The position numbers and the translations under genes were made by a program. A stretch of 64,000 nt of DNA from JADMJV01 sp964649085 (GTDB lineage Bacteria > Vulcanimicrobiota > Xenobia > Xenobiales > JADMJV01). Below the pieces are notes generated by a model that had not been told where the DNA came from, ran no database searches, and saw only the letters and a list, made by a program, of their open reading frames with translations. Below, one piece after another: positions 1 through 7,664 of this stretch. Where the stretch lies: assembly GCA_964649085.1 (NCBI GenBank), contig CAZYPN010000011.1, positions 1 through 64,000 of the forward strand, written 5' to 3'. Every line of letters begins with the position of its first letter. Within the stretch, counting starts at the first letter, position 1.

Positions 1-55
1 CCTGCCGACGAAAGCCCATCACTGAAGCAAATTTGCCTCAATTGTCAACAGGCCC

Positions 56-556
56 CTAGCTCTGTTCGGCGGGAATCGGCTCTTCGGCCTTAACTCCGGG
101 ATGAAAGGTCGTGTAGAGCAGCACCGGAATGCCCAGCATGCCCAGATGGCCTTCGATCAGGGGGCGAACCCTGTCCCAGGGCAGGCGCCCCACACCGGTG
201 GCCAACCGGGGAAGGGCCACCGAGGTGTAGCCTTCCCGCTCGATTTCTTGGCGCAACTCGCGCAGTGCGTGGTTGACGAATTCCAGGTGGGCCTTGCCGG
301 GGGTCGACCCGTGGTCGTAAGCCGCTTCCTGGGTCATCAGGTTGGCGATGTGCACGCCCGGTCCATGCCACATCCACATCGCCCCTGGCGCGGGATGGGC
401 CGTCTGGCAATAGTGGCGGAAGTCCTTGCTCAACGAGGGCCACTGCTGACGCAATGCCAGCGCCAATCCTTGATTGAAGTGGTCGCCGGGGGCGACCCCG
501 TGGGCGATGAGATGGGCCCGGCTGAGCAGCAGGTCTCCGGAAACTTCGTGAATCAT
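56..556 (-). CDS. Macro-domain protein (ADP-ribose binding)
   Basis: This 166-residue protein is one macro domain. The N-terminal VSGDLL (residues 5-10) matches the start of the macro fold, and ALPRLATGVGRLPW (114-127) fits the loop that grips the distal ribose and phosphates. Macro domains bind ADP-ribose or remove it from proteins, O-acetyl-ADP-ribose or nucleic acid; substrate and activity cannot be told here. The ATG is preceded by AAAGGA six bases upstream. The gene lies 13 bp after the CBS gene on the same strand, so the two probably share a transcript. Confidence 0.75.
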   Translation of the reverse strand: MIHEVSGDLLLSRAHLIAHGVAPGDHFNQGLALALRQQWPSLSKDFRHYCQTAHPAPGAMWMWHGPGVHIANLMTQEAAYDHGSTPGKAHLEFVNHALRELRQEIEREGYTSVALPRLATGVGRLPWDRVRPLIEGHLGMLGIPVLLYTTFHPGVKAEEPIPAEQS

Positions 557-569
557 GGTGGGTCCTTTC

Positions 570-1043
570 TTATGAACGCATAGAGGTCGAGGCTACCAAG
601 AGGTTCTTTAGCTCCTGAAGCAGGTCGGTGGCGGTGATAATCCCCACCAGCTCGCCCTGGCGGGTCACCAGCACCCGATGAATCTGGCCGCGGATGAAGA
701 AGTCACAGACCTCGTCGATGGGCGTGCTTTCTTCTACCGAGTGAACGGCCTGGGTCATAATGTCGGCTACTTTGAGGTGGTTCCGCCCATCACCCAACTG
801 GTGGAATCCTCGAGGCTGGGCGTGCGAGCCCCAATACTGCGAAGGAGCATCGGGGTCGAACTCGCGCCCTCCCAAATTTGCCAGGTCGTAAAGCGAAACG
901 ACCCCTACCGGGCAACCGTGGCGGTCCAGCACGGGTGCTCCGGAAATCTCGAGCTCTTTCAGCATCTTGAGCAGCGTTTGCAGGTCGGTGTCTTCAGCCG
1001 CCGTCCATACCTTGGTGCTCATCACATCGCGGGCAAGTTTCAT
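570..1043 (-). CDS. Tandem CBS-domain protein
   Basis: The protein has 157 residues, almost all of them in two CBS motifs (about 7-55 and 92-145). The first opens with ARDVMSTKV and the second with VADIMTQAV, the usual CBS start. A stand-alone CBS pair normally forms a dimeric module that senses adenosyl ligands such as AMP, ATP or SAM; no catalytic domain is attached. GGAGG lies five bases before the ATG. It is the first gene of a two-gene unit with the macro-domain gene, and it is divergent from the Usp gene, so 1044-1145 should hold promoters for both directions. Confidence 0.85.
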   Translation of the reverse strand: MKLARDVMSTKVWTAAEDTDLQTLLKMLKELEISGAPVLDRHGCPVGVVSLYDLANLGGREFDPDAPSQYWGSHAQPRGFHQLGDGRNHLKVADIMTQAVHSVEESTPIDEVCDFFIRGQIHRVLVTRQGELVGIITATDLLQELKNLLVASTSMRS

Positions 1044-1145
1044 AGGACCCTCCGTCCATAATCTGCCCTCACACTAAGCGCACCCCGGGCTTCTGCCTAT
1101 GAGCCATGTCATACCTTGCCCTGGCTTCGATGTTACAGTGGAGCC

Positions 1146-1562
1146 ATGAGCAATCCGATTATTGTTGGGGTCGATTTCGAAGAACGAAGCACCCCCCAGA
1201 TCCTTCAATATGGTTATCTGCAGGGGCGAGCTTTGGGGCAGCCGGTCGTGGTGGTGCACGTGGTAGAGCCCATCGAGCGGCCAGATCAGGCCGACCAGGA
1301 CACCCGCGCTTTCCACGACCAACTGGTCAGGAAGGCCGAGAAGCAGATGACGGGACTGGTCGAACAAGCACCTGCCGGAGTTTCCGTGAGCCCACGCATC
1401 GAACTGGGCCCTCGGGTCGAAGTGCTGAGCAGATTGGCCGCGGAACAGGGCGCAGTGATGCTGGTACTGGGTAGCCCCTTTCGCGGCGGGCCTCCGGTGG
1501 GTATCGGTCTGCAAATCCTGGCTCGCTGTAACTGTCCGGTGCTGATCATCCCTCACTCTTGA
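1146..1562 (+). CDS. Universal stress protein (UspA family)
   Basis: This 138-residue Usp fold begins with IIVGVDFEERS, the first beta strand and nucleotide-site Asp, and ends with PVLIIPHS, the usual last strand. The C-terminal phosphate loop is GSPFRGGPPVGIG, which only loosely follows the G-x2-G-x9-G-S/T pattern of ATP-binding Usps, so nucleotide binding is uncertain. I chose the ATG at 1146 because the ten codons before it add no family sequence and GGAG sits just upstream. The gene stands alone and precedes the RRM gene by about 115 bp. Confidence 0.85.
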   Translation: MSNPIIVGVDFEERSTPQILQYGYLQGRALGQPVVVVHVVEPIERPDQADQDTRAFHDQLVRKAEKQMTGLVEQAPAGVSVSPRIELGPRVEVLSRLAAEQGAVMLVLGSPFRGGPPVGIGLQILARCNCPVLIIPHS

Positions 1563-1676
1563 CAGGATTTGCCAACTCCAGGGGGAATTCTGCTGCAGAC
1601 TGTAAGTACTTTGCTCCCAGAAACTCCGGTTGATCGGGTCCCATCGAGACTTATTCGTCCAGAAAGAGGACCCCCT

Positions 1677-1943
1677 ATGTCACGTAAACTTTTTGTCGGC
1701 TCCCTTGATGACTCCGTAAGCGAAACCCAGCTCGAAGCGGCTTTCGCCTCTTATGGCACCGTAACTTCGGCCAAGGTGATCACCGACCGCGACTCCGGTC
1801 GCCCGCGAGGATTTGGCTTCGTGGAAATGAGCACCCGCGCCGAGGCCAACGCTGCGATGGCTGGCCTGAACGGCACCATGCTGGGTCACAAGTCGCTGGT
1901 GGTGAACGAAGCCAAGCCGAAGGCGGCCCCCAGTCGCTGGTAG
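1677..1943 (+). CDS. Single-RRM RNA-binding protein
   Basis: This 88-residue protein consists of one RNA recognition motif: RNP2 is KLFVGSLD (4-11) and RNP1 is RGFGFVEM (44-51), both with the aromatic residues that stack on RNA. Small RRM proteins of this type occur in cyanobacteria and some other bacteria, often linked to cold or stress. An upstream in-frame start at 1569 exists but adds non-family sequence; the ATG at 1677 follows AGAGGA and is preferred. A strong intrinsic terminator follows 25 bp after the stop, so the gene is probably monocistronic. Confidence 0.92.
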   Translation: MSRKLFVGSLDDSVSETQLEAAFASYGTVTSAKVITDRDSGRPRGFGFVEMSTRAEANAAMAGLNGTMLGHKSLVVNEAKPKAAPSRW

Positions 1944-1968
1944 CCCCCCGGTTCCAGGTCCAATAAGG

Positions 1969-1998
1969 AAAAGACCCTCGTCGAAGAGGGTTTTTTCT
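1969..1998 (+). terminator. Intrinsic terminator of the RRM gene
   Basis: ACCCTC (1974-1979) pairs with GAGGGT (1986-1991) around a six-base loop and is followed by TTTTTTC. This is a short but typical Rho-independent terminator just after the RRM stop codon. Confidence 0.85.
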
Positions 1999-2005
1999 TT
2001 TTAAC

Positions 2006-2032
2006 GCCAGGCTTAGTGCGGCTCTGCCTGGC
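2006..2032. other. Inverted repeat upstream of the 2123 gene
   Basis: GCCAGGC (2006-2012) is perfectly repeated in inverse orientation as GCCTGGC (2026-2032) with a 13-base spacer. It could be a second weak hairpin behind the terminator or a binding site for the next gene; it has no T tract. Confidence 0.4.
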
Positions 2033-2122
2033 TTGATGTTTACCTTCCGGTCACTCCCGTCGAGCCCATCGGCGTTACTCTGGATTAGCACAAGATAGCT
2101 GAACACAGCAGAGGAGAGCGTC

Positions 2123-2635
2123 ATGCAGGTAGGTAGTCATTTCAGTCAGGCTTCTGGTTGGGTGGGCCCCAACTCACTGCGCGTCAATGTCGATCGTCAG
2201 GAGCACAGTGTTCGCGTCGACGGCACCTTGGGGATGTCCAATGTGCGCCTGGAAGAGCGCGATGAGGTGGTGCGGGGCACCATTTCCGGATTCAACGGCA
2301 TCGCTGACGTGAACGTTCGAGTGCGTCGCGGGGCCGATGGTTCCAGCCTTTGCTCGGGTTGGGTCGGGCGCGAGAATTTCTATCTGGAAAGTCGTCCCCA
2401 GGGCAATCGTCAGGTGATGCGGGGGAACTGGGGGTCTCATCGCATCGACCTCGACCGCACCCAAAATGAAGGCTACGTGGACATCAGCGGTTGGGTCAGC
2501 CCACCCGGAGGATTCAGCGAGTCGGTCAATGTCCACGTACACTCCGCCCAGTCCATGACCCAGGCCTCTCTGGAGTGTCTCTATCCGTTGCTGGGTCTGG
2601 CGGCGGTCGCCGTTCGAGCCAGTGAAGCGGCCTGA
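2123..2635 (+). CDS. Hypothetical beta-rich protein
   Basis: I do not recognise this 170-residue protein. It is rich in alternating polar and hydrophobic residues (VNVDRQ, VNVRVRR, VNVHVHS) and in SGWV or SGF turns, which suggests a repetitive all-beta fold such as a sandwich or solenoid. There is no signal peptide. A short hydrophobic helix (YPLLGLAAVAV) lies at the C-terminus. GAGGAG stands before the ATG, and the gene is isolated between a terminator and a promoter-like stretch. Confidence 0.7.
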   Translation: MQVGSHFSQASGWVGPNSLRVNVDRQEHSVRVDGTLGMSNVRLEERDEVVRGTISGFNGIADVNVRVRRGADGSSLCSGWVGRENFYLESRPQGNRQVMRGNWGSHRIDLDRTQNEGYVDISGWVSPPGGFSESVNVHVHSAQSMTQASLECLYPLLGLAAVAVRASEAA

Positions 2636-2721
2636 GACATTTCTAAAATTCGCCAGGCAATCTCGCGCTGGTCGTCCCGAAAGTGTTCCAAGGGGGCAAA
2701 CCCTTCTGGCTCCTCAGTGAC

Positions 2722-2752
2722 TATAATGGGAGCGTGAACCCAAATCCGGAGG
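2722..2752 (+). promoter_or_regulatory. Putative promoter and ribosome-binding site of a small ORF
   Basis: A perfect TATAAT lies at 2722-2727 and GGAGG at 2748-2752, giving a predicted leader of about 25 nt. No clear -35 hexamer is seen 17 bp upstream, so the promoter is a guess supported mainly by the -10 box. Confidence 0.4.
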
Positions 2753-2758
2753 TCTGAT

Positions 2759-2893
2759 ATGCAGCCCAACGCCCCCCATTCCTCATCCCAACTTCAAGCA
2801 GACGGCGCCTCGTCATGGACGCCGGTCGGAACGTCGACCACGAGTTCATTGCTCCAGGGATTGTCTCTGAACTTCCTCGACCCCCAACAATAG
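2759..2893 (+). CDS. Putative 44-residue small protein
   Basis: A short reading frame of 44 codons starts at an ATG six bases after GGAGG and ends in TAG. The product is Ser/Thr/Gln-rich without a membrane segment, beginning MQPNAPHSSSQ and ending NFLDPQQ. It is the only ORF here with both a good SD and a nearby -10 box, and it ends 52 bp before the GspF-like gene. It may be a leader peptide, a small protein, or a chance ORF. Confidence 0.4.
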   Translation: MQPNAPHSSSQLQADGASSWTPVGTSTTSSLLQGLSLNFLDPQQ

Positions 2894-2945
2894 ACATTCC
2901 GTCCGCCCGGACCGGAGTTTTCCGCCCTGCCGCGAAAGCAGCACT

Positions 2946-4028
2946 GTGGCGCAGGAAATTCCCGCTTATCTCGCTCGTCTCAAAGTAAAGCCTCGGCTGG
3001 TGGCGATCTTTACTCGCCAACTGTGCACGATGTTGGTTTCTGGCGTTCCGCTGTTGCGGGCGCTAGAGACTTTGGGAACTCAGGACGAATGTCCGGCTTT
3101 CGGCGAGGCCATCTTACTCTGTGGCGATCTGGTGGCTGCCGGGCACAATTTCTCCAATGCCTGCTCGAAGTTTCCCGGCGTTTTCCCAGCGATGTATATC
3201 ACCATGGTTCGAATCGGTGAGCGGGTGGGGCAACTCGACCATACCCTGGATCAACTCGCGGGTTGGATGGAGAAAGACGACCAGCTGCGCCAGAAAATTC
3301 TCTCGGCGTTGACCTATCCGGCATTGATTCTGGGGGTTGCCGGGGTGCTCACGCTGGGGCTCTTCTACACGGTGTTACCCGGATTTGTCGAAGTGTTTCG
3401 CGAGATGAACATGCCATTGCCTCTGGTCACCCGGATCGTCATGGCCGCCACCGATGCCGTCCGTCAACCCGGGTTCTGGCTGTGCCTTGTGGCCGGGGGT
3501 GTGGCTTTGGTGGGCCTGGTGCAGCGCTTGGGGCGGTCGCCGGCCCAGCGCGCTCGCGGCTATCGCTGGCTGCTGCGCCTGCCGGTGGTGGGGCGCATGG
3601 TGTTCTGTGCTTCCATCGCTCGCTTTTGTGGTTCCTCCTATACGCTGCTGGGGGCCGGGTTGGACATGCTGGCCACCTTCTCCCTGGCCGCCTCGGCCAG
3701 CGGTAGCCCTTTGCTCGAACAGGACTCGCCGGCGCTGGTGGCCAGCATTCGTGAGGGCGAACTGGTATCGGTGCATCTGGCCAGCCGCCCGGACCTGTAT
3801 CCCAACTCGCTCTATCAGATGGTGGCCGCCGGCGAGGAGTCGTCTCGCTTGCCTGAATTGCTCGAGCGCACGGCCGATTACTTCGAACAGGAAACCTATC
3901 ACTGGGTCGATTCGCTGGGAGCGGTGATCGAGCCGCTGTTACTGTCGGGGGTGGCCGTGGTCATCGCCACCATCGTGCTCTCGATTTTCCTGCCCATGTA
4001 TTCCTACATTGGCACCCTATCGAGTTAG
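2946..4028 (+). CDS. GspF/PilC-like inner-membrane platform protein, lacking the N-domain
   Basis: This 360-residue protein carries two type II secretion F domains (about 20-140 and 225-345), each with FTRQLCTMLVSG- or IARFCGSSYTLLGAG-type helices, and three membrane segments (about 127-150, 178-195, 335-355). The family forms the platform that pulls on pilin or pseudopilin subunits. Normal GspF/PilC proteins begin with an extra soluble domain of about 60 residues; here the frame is open only a short way upstream and offers no start before the GTG at 2946. The missing domain resembles the start of the convergent protein at 4017-4643. The 3' ends overlap by 12 bp. Confidence 0.85.
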   Translation: MAQEIPAYLARLKVKPRLVAIFTRQLCTMLVSGVPLLRALETLGTQDECPAFGEAILLCGDLVAAGHNFSNACSKFPGVFPAMYITMVRIGERVGQLDHTLDQLAGWMEKDDQLRQKILSALTYPALILGVAGVLTLGLFYTVLPGFVEVFREMNMPLPLVTRIVMAATDAVRQPGFWLCLVAGGVALVGLVQRLGRSPAQRARGYRWLLRLPVVGRMVFCASIARFCGSSYTLLGAGLDMLATFSLAASASGSPLLEQDSPALVASIREGELVSVHLASRPDLYPNSLYQMVAAGEESSRLPELLERTADYFEQETYHWVDSLGAVIEPLLLSGVAVVIATIVLSIFLPMYSYIGTLSS

Positions 4029-4643
4029 ATAGCGGATGCTGCCCAGGTCGAGCTTGTCGACCCCCGGGGCGACCTGCAGTGCGCGACTCTGCTGTTGCTT
4101 GCCCAGGCGCAGAAAACACTGGCTGGCCGGGACCTCGGAGCGAAACTCTACCTTCCAGCGAAACTCGTGTGGCTTGGGATGCTCGAGTTCCTTCCAGCGA
4201 CGGCGCAACTGATAGGGGATCTGGGGAAACACCAGAGTTACAGGCAACATGGGCGGAACTGTTCCCACGACCTCCCCGCGGACTTCCAGGCGATAGCTGC
4301 GTGCCTCGTTGGCCGGGTTGGCCGAGCGGCCACCGCCGCTGGCCTGGGGTTGGAAATTCATCCAGGCCAGCCCCAATGCGGCCAGCAGAGCGCAGCTCCC
4401 CCACACCTTGCCATTGTCCAGGCGCACCTCGGGCAGGCTCTGCAGGCGGCCAGGTCCGCGAAACTGTCGCCGCCGGATGGTGCGGGTAGGGGCTGTTGGG
4501 TTGCTACGGGCGTCGATACGAACCGCCGTCAACCCCTGACTCGCCAGGTAGGCCTTGACCTGGGCTGGTGAGACCGCCTTCACCACGCCCTCGCGGCTTT
4601 TTCCCTGGGCATCCAGAGCTCGATAACAGAACTCCTCGGCCAT
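4017..4643 (-). CDS. Membrane protein with a GspF N-domain-like segment
   Basis: The first 45 residues of this 208-residue protein (EFCYRALDAQGKS, then AYLASQGLTAVRI) match the soluble N-terminal domain of GspF/PilC proteins. After a basic linker there is one membrane segment (about 80-97) and a roughly 110-residue beta-rich part presumably outside the inner membrane. The F-domain core itself is absent. Its ATG shares one base with the stop of the propeller pseudopilin gene (TGATG), so translation is coupled and it is the last gene of the pseudopilin operon. The convergent neighbour is a GspF core without this N-domain. A working partnership is inference. Confidence 0.6.
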   Translation of the reverse strand: MAEEFCYRALDAQGKSREGVVKAVSPAQVKAYLASQGLTAVRIDARSNPTAPTRTIRRRQFRGPGRLQSLPEVRLDNGKVWGSCALLAALGLAWMNFQPQASGGGRSANPANEARSYRLEVRGEVVGTVPPMLPVTLVFPQIPYQLRRRWKELEHPKPHEFRWKVEFRSEVPASQCFLRLGKQQQSRALQVAPGVDKLDLGSIRYLTR

Positions 4644-6613
4644 CAGGGTCCCCAGCTGGTGCGACCCTTGAGCTTCGTTCCCGGAATGAGATCGATGACC
4701 CCCGAAACAAGGGCCGTACCTGAAAGGTCGATGTTGGCAAGCTTGATGCTGCCGACACCAGCGGGTGTCCGGTCGCCGAAGGCCACCCGGGTTACCGGCC
4801 CTCCGGGCATGAGCCAGGCCCGGTCGACGGTTCGTCCGGGTGCGTGGTAGCGCTCTACCGGGTCGGGTGCGCTGACGTCGCAGGTGTAAATGGTGTCTGA
4901 ACGATAGGTGAAGGCCAGGGTCGCACCGTCGGCGCTCCAGGTGGGGTCCGCAGGCACCAGCCCGGCGCTGGTTCCGGCCCCGGTAAAGGTGAGGGGGGTG
5001 ATGGTGGGCGCCGTTGGAGTCACGAAAAGGCTGTCGATGGTGAAGTCGGCCAGGAACAGCTGGCCGGCGCTCTGATAGCAAAGGCGACCCTGACGCGACC
5101 AGGTTGGATTGTTGCCATTGGGAATGGTGATGGTCGACTCGGTTCGGTCGTGGAGGCGCATGAATTTGATGGCCGCAGCCGCGTCATCCTGATAGGCCAG
5201 GTAGAGTCCGTCGGGTGACCAGGTGGGGTTGAAGCAGCCGGCTCCGGTGATCAGCTCCGGGTTGCTACCGTCGCTGTTGCAGATGCTGATTCCGTTGGCA
5301 TTCTGATAGGCCAGTTTGCTGCCGTCGGGGGAAACCTCGGGCTCCATCCCACCGCTGATCACCTGGCGTACCGCCGTTCCGTCGCCGTCGACGCTGCAAA
5401 TCCAGTTGCCGTCGCGGTAGAAGAAATTGCCCGTGATGCGAGCCTCGACGTCGATGGCGGCGCCGCCCGAAATGGTGGTGGTGGCGCCGTAGACGTCGGT
5501 GATGGTAGCCGACAGTTCGTACTGATCGCCGTGGGCGGCATTGACCGGAGGTAGCCACACGAAGCGGGCTACCCAGCAGCCTTGCTCGGTGTCGTATTCC
5601 ACCAGTTGCATGCCCGGGGGGGAGGTGAAGGTGCCGCTGCCGCTACCCACCACCGGAGTGGAATTCCACTGAACGGCAACCTGGTCTCCCTCGGGGTCGA
5701 CGATCCGCATGATCAGCATGAGAAATCCGTGGGGTTGCACAATGGCATCGAACCCGCCCGAGGTGCTGGGATTGGGGGCGGGAGAAACGGTGACGTCGGC
5801 CACGGCCGGGGCGGTATTTGAGGCGGGAGGCGGAACCGGCGGAGGGGCCACCGAGGAGAGAGGAACCCCCGCCCCACAGTCGCTGACAGCCGAGGCCGCC
5901 GTCACGGTGGTGTCCAGGCTAATGGCTCCCTGCTGGGTGACCTTCACGGTATAAGGACGGTGGGCCGCGGTCAGCTGGGCATAGGCTGGAGGGGTGGTCA
6001 TGCTGGGCGTCCCTGGTGGAGCCGAGGAGGCCATGTAGGCCAGATTGGAACACACCACCAGATGGTAGGTGCTGTCGAAATGACACAGGTCATTGGTCAC
6101 CACGCTGCCGTCGGGCAGAAAGACGAACTGAAAGTCCTTGCTGGTTGGTTTGATCCAGTCCTCCAGTGGCTGACCGGCACTCTCGCCGATGGCCGGTATC
6201 AGTGCCGGATTGTTCAGCTGGGCCGAGTCGACATCCCAGGTGCCGCAGAAGAGATAGACGTTGGGATATTCTCGAGAGAAGTCGAGCACGCGCAGGATAC
6301 GCGCCGACGGCTCGGGGGGCAGGACCGGGTCACGCGGAGGAGGGGCCGGCAAAAATCCCTGCACCACGTAGAGAGACTGGGAATGAGCGCGAGTGCCATT
6401 CTGACTGGGAATCACGATGCCGGTGGGAATACCGCTGGACACGGCCCGGTTACGGGCTGCCCTGAACTCGCTGGCCACCAGTGCGCTAACCGCTTGGGGA
6501 TTGGCTGTGGAGAGGCCGGACTTACGCCGAAGGGGAAGCACGGCCAGGCCAAAAATGAGGCTCATTAACCCCAGCGACACCATCACCTCTATCAGGCTGA
6601 AGCCTCTTTTCAT
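4643..6613 (-). CDS. Pseudopilin with a C-terminal TolB-like beta-propeller
   Basis: The 656-residue protein opens with a class III prepilin signal, RGFSLIEVMVSLGLM, with Gly at the cleavage site and Glu five residues after it. After a globular region there is a beta-sandwich-like part (about 250-385, with DPEGDQV as in cadherin/PKD repeats), then WD40-like PD40 repeats from about 390 to 600 such as EVSPDGSKLAY, TWSPDGLYLAY and TWSADGATLAF. PD40 repeats build TolB-type propellers that bind proteins. Pseudopilins are usually 130-250 residues, so a propeller tip is unusual. ATGA overlap with the gene upstream and TGATG with the gene downstream. Confidence 0.85.
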   Translation of the reverse strand: MKRGFSLIEVMVSLGLMSLIFGLAVLPLRRKSGLSTANPQAVSALVASEFRAARNRAVSSGIPTGIVIPSQNGTRAHSQSLYVVQGFLPAPPPRDPVLPPEPSARILRVLDFSREYPNVYLFCGTWDVDSAQLNNPALIPAIGESAGQPLEDWIKPTSKDFQFVFLPDGSVVTNDLCHFDSTYHLVVCSNLAYMASSAPPGTPSMTTPPAYAQLTAAHRPYTVKVTQQGAISLDTTVTAASAVSDCGAGVPLSSVAPPPVPPPASNTAPAVADVTVSPAPNPSTSGGFDAIVQPHGFLMLIMRIVDPEGDQVAVQWNSTPVVGSGSGTFTSPPGMQLVEYDTEQGCWVARFVWLPPVNAAHGDQYELSATITDVYGATTTISGGAAIDVEARITGNFFYRDGNWICSVDGDGTAVRQVISGGMEPEVSPDGSKLAYQNANGISICNSDGSNPELITGAGCFNPTWSPDGLYLAYQDDAAAAIKFMRLHDRTESTITIPNGNNPTWSRQGRLCYQSAGQLFLADFTIDSLFVTPTAPTITPLTFTGAGTSAGLVPADPTWSADGATLAFTYRSDTIYTCDVSAPDPVERYHAPGRTVDRAWLMPGGPVTRVAFGDRTPAGVGSIKLANIDLSGTALVSGVIDLIPGTKLKGRTSWGP

Positions 6614-7095
6614 AGCTCTCGCCAGCGCAGCAGCTGCAGGTAATGAGGATTGTCGTCGCCCGGGTTATTGCGGTCTTGCGGACTGACATCCAGTTCGGCC
6701 ACCAGAGTTTTCATTGCCGTTTCTCCTCCGCTCTGAACAAAGCCCACCGAGCGCACCACCACCAGGAAGTAGGGAGCCTCGCGATAGGTGGTATCGACGG
6801 TGACCGTATAGGTACCCAGGTTGGTGGCGGTAAAAGGGTCCTGGTAGCTTTCGATGTAGGAAAAGGCACGCTGGTCGCGGGTGCCGGGTGGGGGAAAGTC
6901 GAGATCTCGAATCAGCTTGCAGCGCGCATCCTCGATGCCGATTTCGGCCAGCTGGCGAGCCTGCATTGTTCGGGTCAGCTTGCTGCCGCCCCCATAGAGG
7001 GTGGCCTGAGCCTGCATAAAGGCCCCTCCGATGACGCCGAAGAGTGTGGCCAGCATCAAGGCCAGAGGCAGCAAGAAAGCCCGGCGCACGCTCAC
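6610..7095 (-). CDS. PilX/GspK-like pilus accessory protein
   Basis: This 161-residue protein has an N-terminal hydrophobic helix (LLPLALMLATLFGVIGGAFM, about 7-27) without the canonical prepilin Gly-Phe-Glu site, followed by a helix with ARQLAEIGIEDARCKL, typical of PilX-type minor pilins. The start is GTG overlapping the stop of the previous gene (GTGA), and its own stop overlaps the ATG of the propeller pseudopilin. It is presumably one of the minor components that cap or prime the pseudopilus; the specific role is inferred from operon position. Confidence 0.65.
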   Translation of the reverse strand: MSVRRAFLLPLALMLATLFGVIGGAFMQAQATLYGGGSKLTRTMQARQLAEIGIEDARCKLIRDLDFPPPGTRDQRAFSYIESYQDPFTATNLGTYTVTVDTTYREAPYFLVVVRSVGFVQSGGETAMKTLVAELDVSPQDRNNPGDDNPHYLQLLRWREL

Positions 7096-7664
7096 GGGTA
7101 GAGTTCCTCGGGTCGATGCAGCAAGATATCCATTTTCCAGCTGTGGATCAGCCCGTTGATATTGGCCGTGGCCACCACCTCCAAATTGCCATTGGTGAGC
7201 ATGCTAAACGACAGTCCGTCGACGTCGGCGCTGACCGATTCGTCGAACGTGGCGCCACTGCTGTAGGTGACCAATCGCATCACCTGATCGCCCTCGAGTC
7301 GATAGTCGATACTGAGCCGGTCGGCATTTTCGTGGGGACGGAAGCTGCCGGGTAAGGTGGTGGGAAGCGGATCGGGAAGGCGCGAAGTGACCAACGGATC
7401 GATCTGCTCTAGATGCAGTTGAGAACTGTTGGGAATCTGCACCACCAGGCTTGAGGAAGCGTCCCGTCGGATAGACTCGGCGGCAAGCTGGCAGCCCACG
7501 ATGGTTTTCTCACGGTCTCCGCTGTTGCGATTGAGGGTGAGATAGCTCATCAACAACGAGCCAAGGATCGCCAGCGTCAGGGCGATCAGGCCCAGGCTGA
7601 CCAGCGATTCGAGCACGGTAAAGCCGGCTACAAATCGGTGAGGTCGAGGGGGCTGCTGTCGCAC
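7092..7664 (-). CDS. GspJ/PilW-like minor pseudopilin
   Basis: The 190-residue product has a prepilin signal with VAGFTVLESLVSLGLIAL at about residues 12-29, including the Glu at +5 after cleavage, then a beta-rich globular part. Although an ATG-like start further upstream is open, the GTG at 7664 follows AAAGGAG with good spacing and puts the signal near the N-terminus, so I prefer it. It overlaps the end of the previous pseudopilin gene by 37 bp. Minor pseudopilins of this class sit at the tip complex with GspI, GspK and GspH homologues. Confidence 0.8.
   Translation of the reverse strand: MRQQPPRPHRFVAGFTVLESLVSLGLIALTLAILGSLLMSYLTLNRNSGDREKTIVGCQLAAESIRRDASSSLVVQIPNSSQLHLEQIDPLVTSRLPDPLPTTLPGSFRPHENADRLSIDYRLEGDQVMRLVTYSSGATFDESVSADVDGLSFSMLTNGNLEVVATANINGLIHSWKMDILLHRPEELYP

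Larger units (their letters stand above)
2636..2945. other. Spacer of about 310 bp between the 2123 gene and the GspF-like gene
   Basis: The stretch holds a TATAAT box, one small ORF with a good ribosome-binding site (2759-2893), and a minus-strand reading frame (2581-2691 or to 2769) with protein-like helical composition but no convincing start. No terminator hairpin or RNA gene was seen. Confidence 0.6.

Noticed and set aside
2581..2769. A minus-strand frame with helical composition overlapping the end of the 2123 gene
   Set aside because: The composition looks protein-like, but the only starts are TTG without a good SD; kept as a note in the spacer entry.
2815..2994. A 59-codon plus-strand frame beginning at ATG 2815
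   Set aside because: No ribosome-binding site, and it overlaps both the 44-residue ORF and the GspF core start in other frames.
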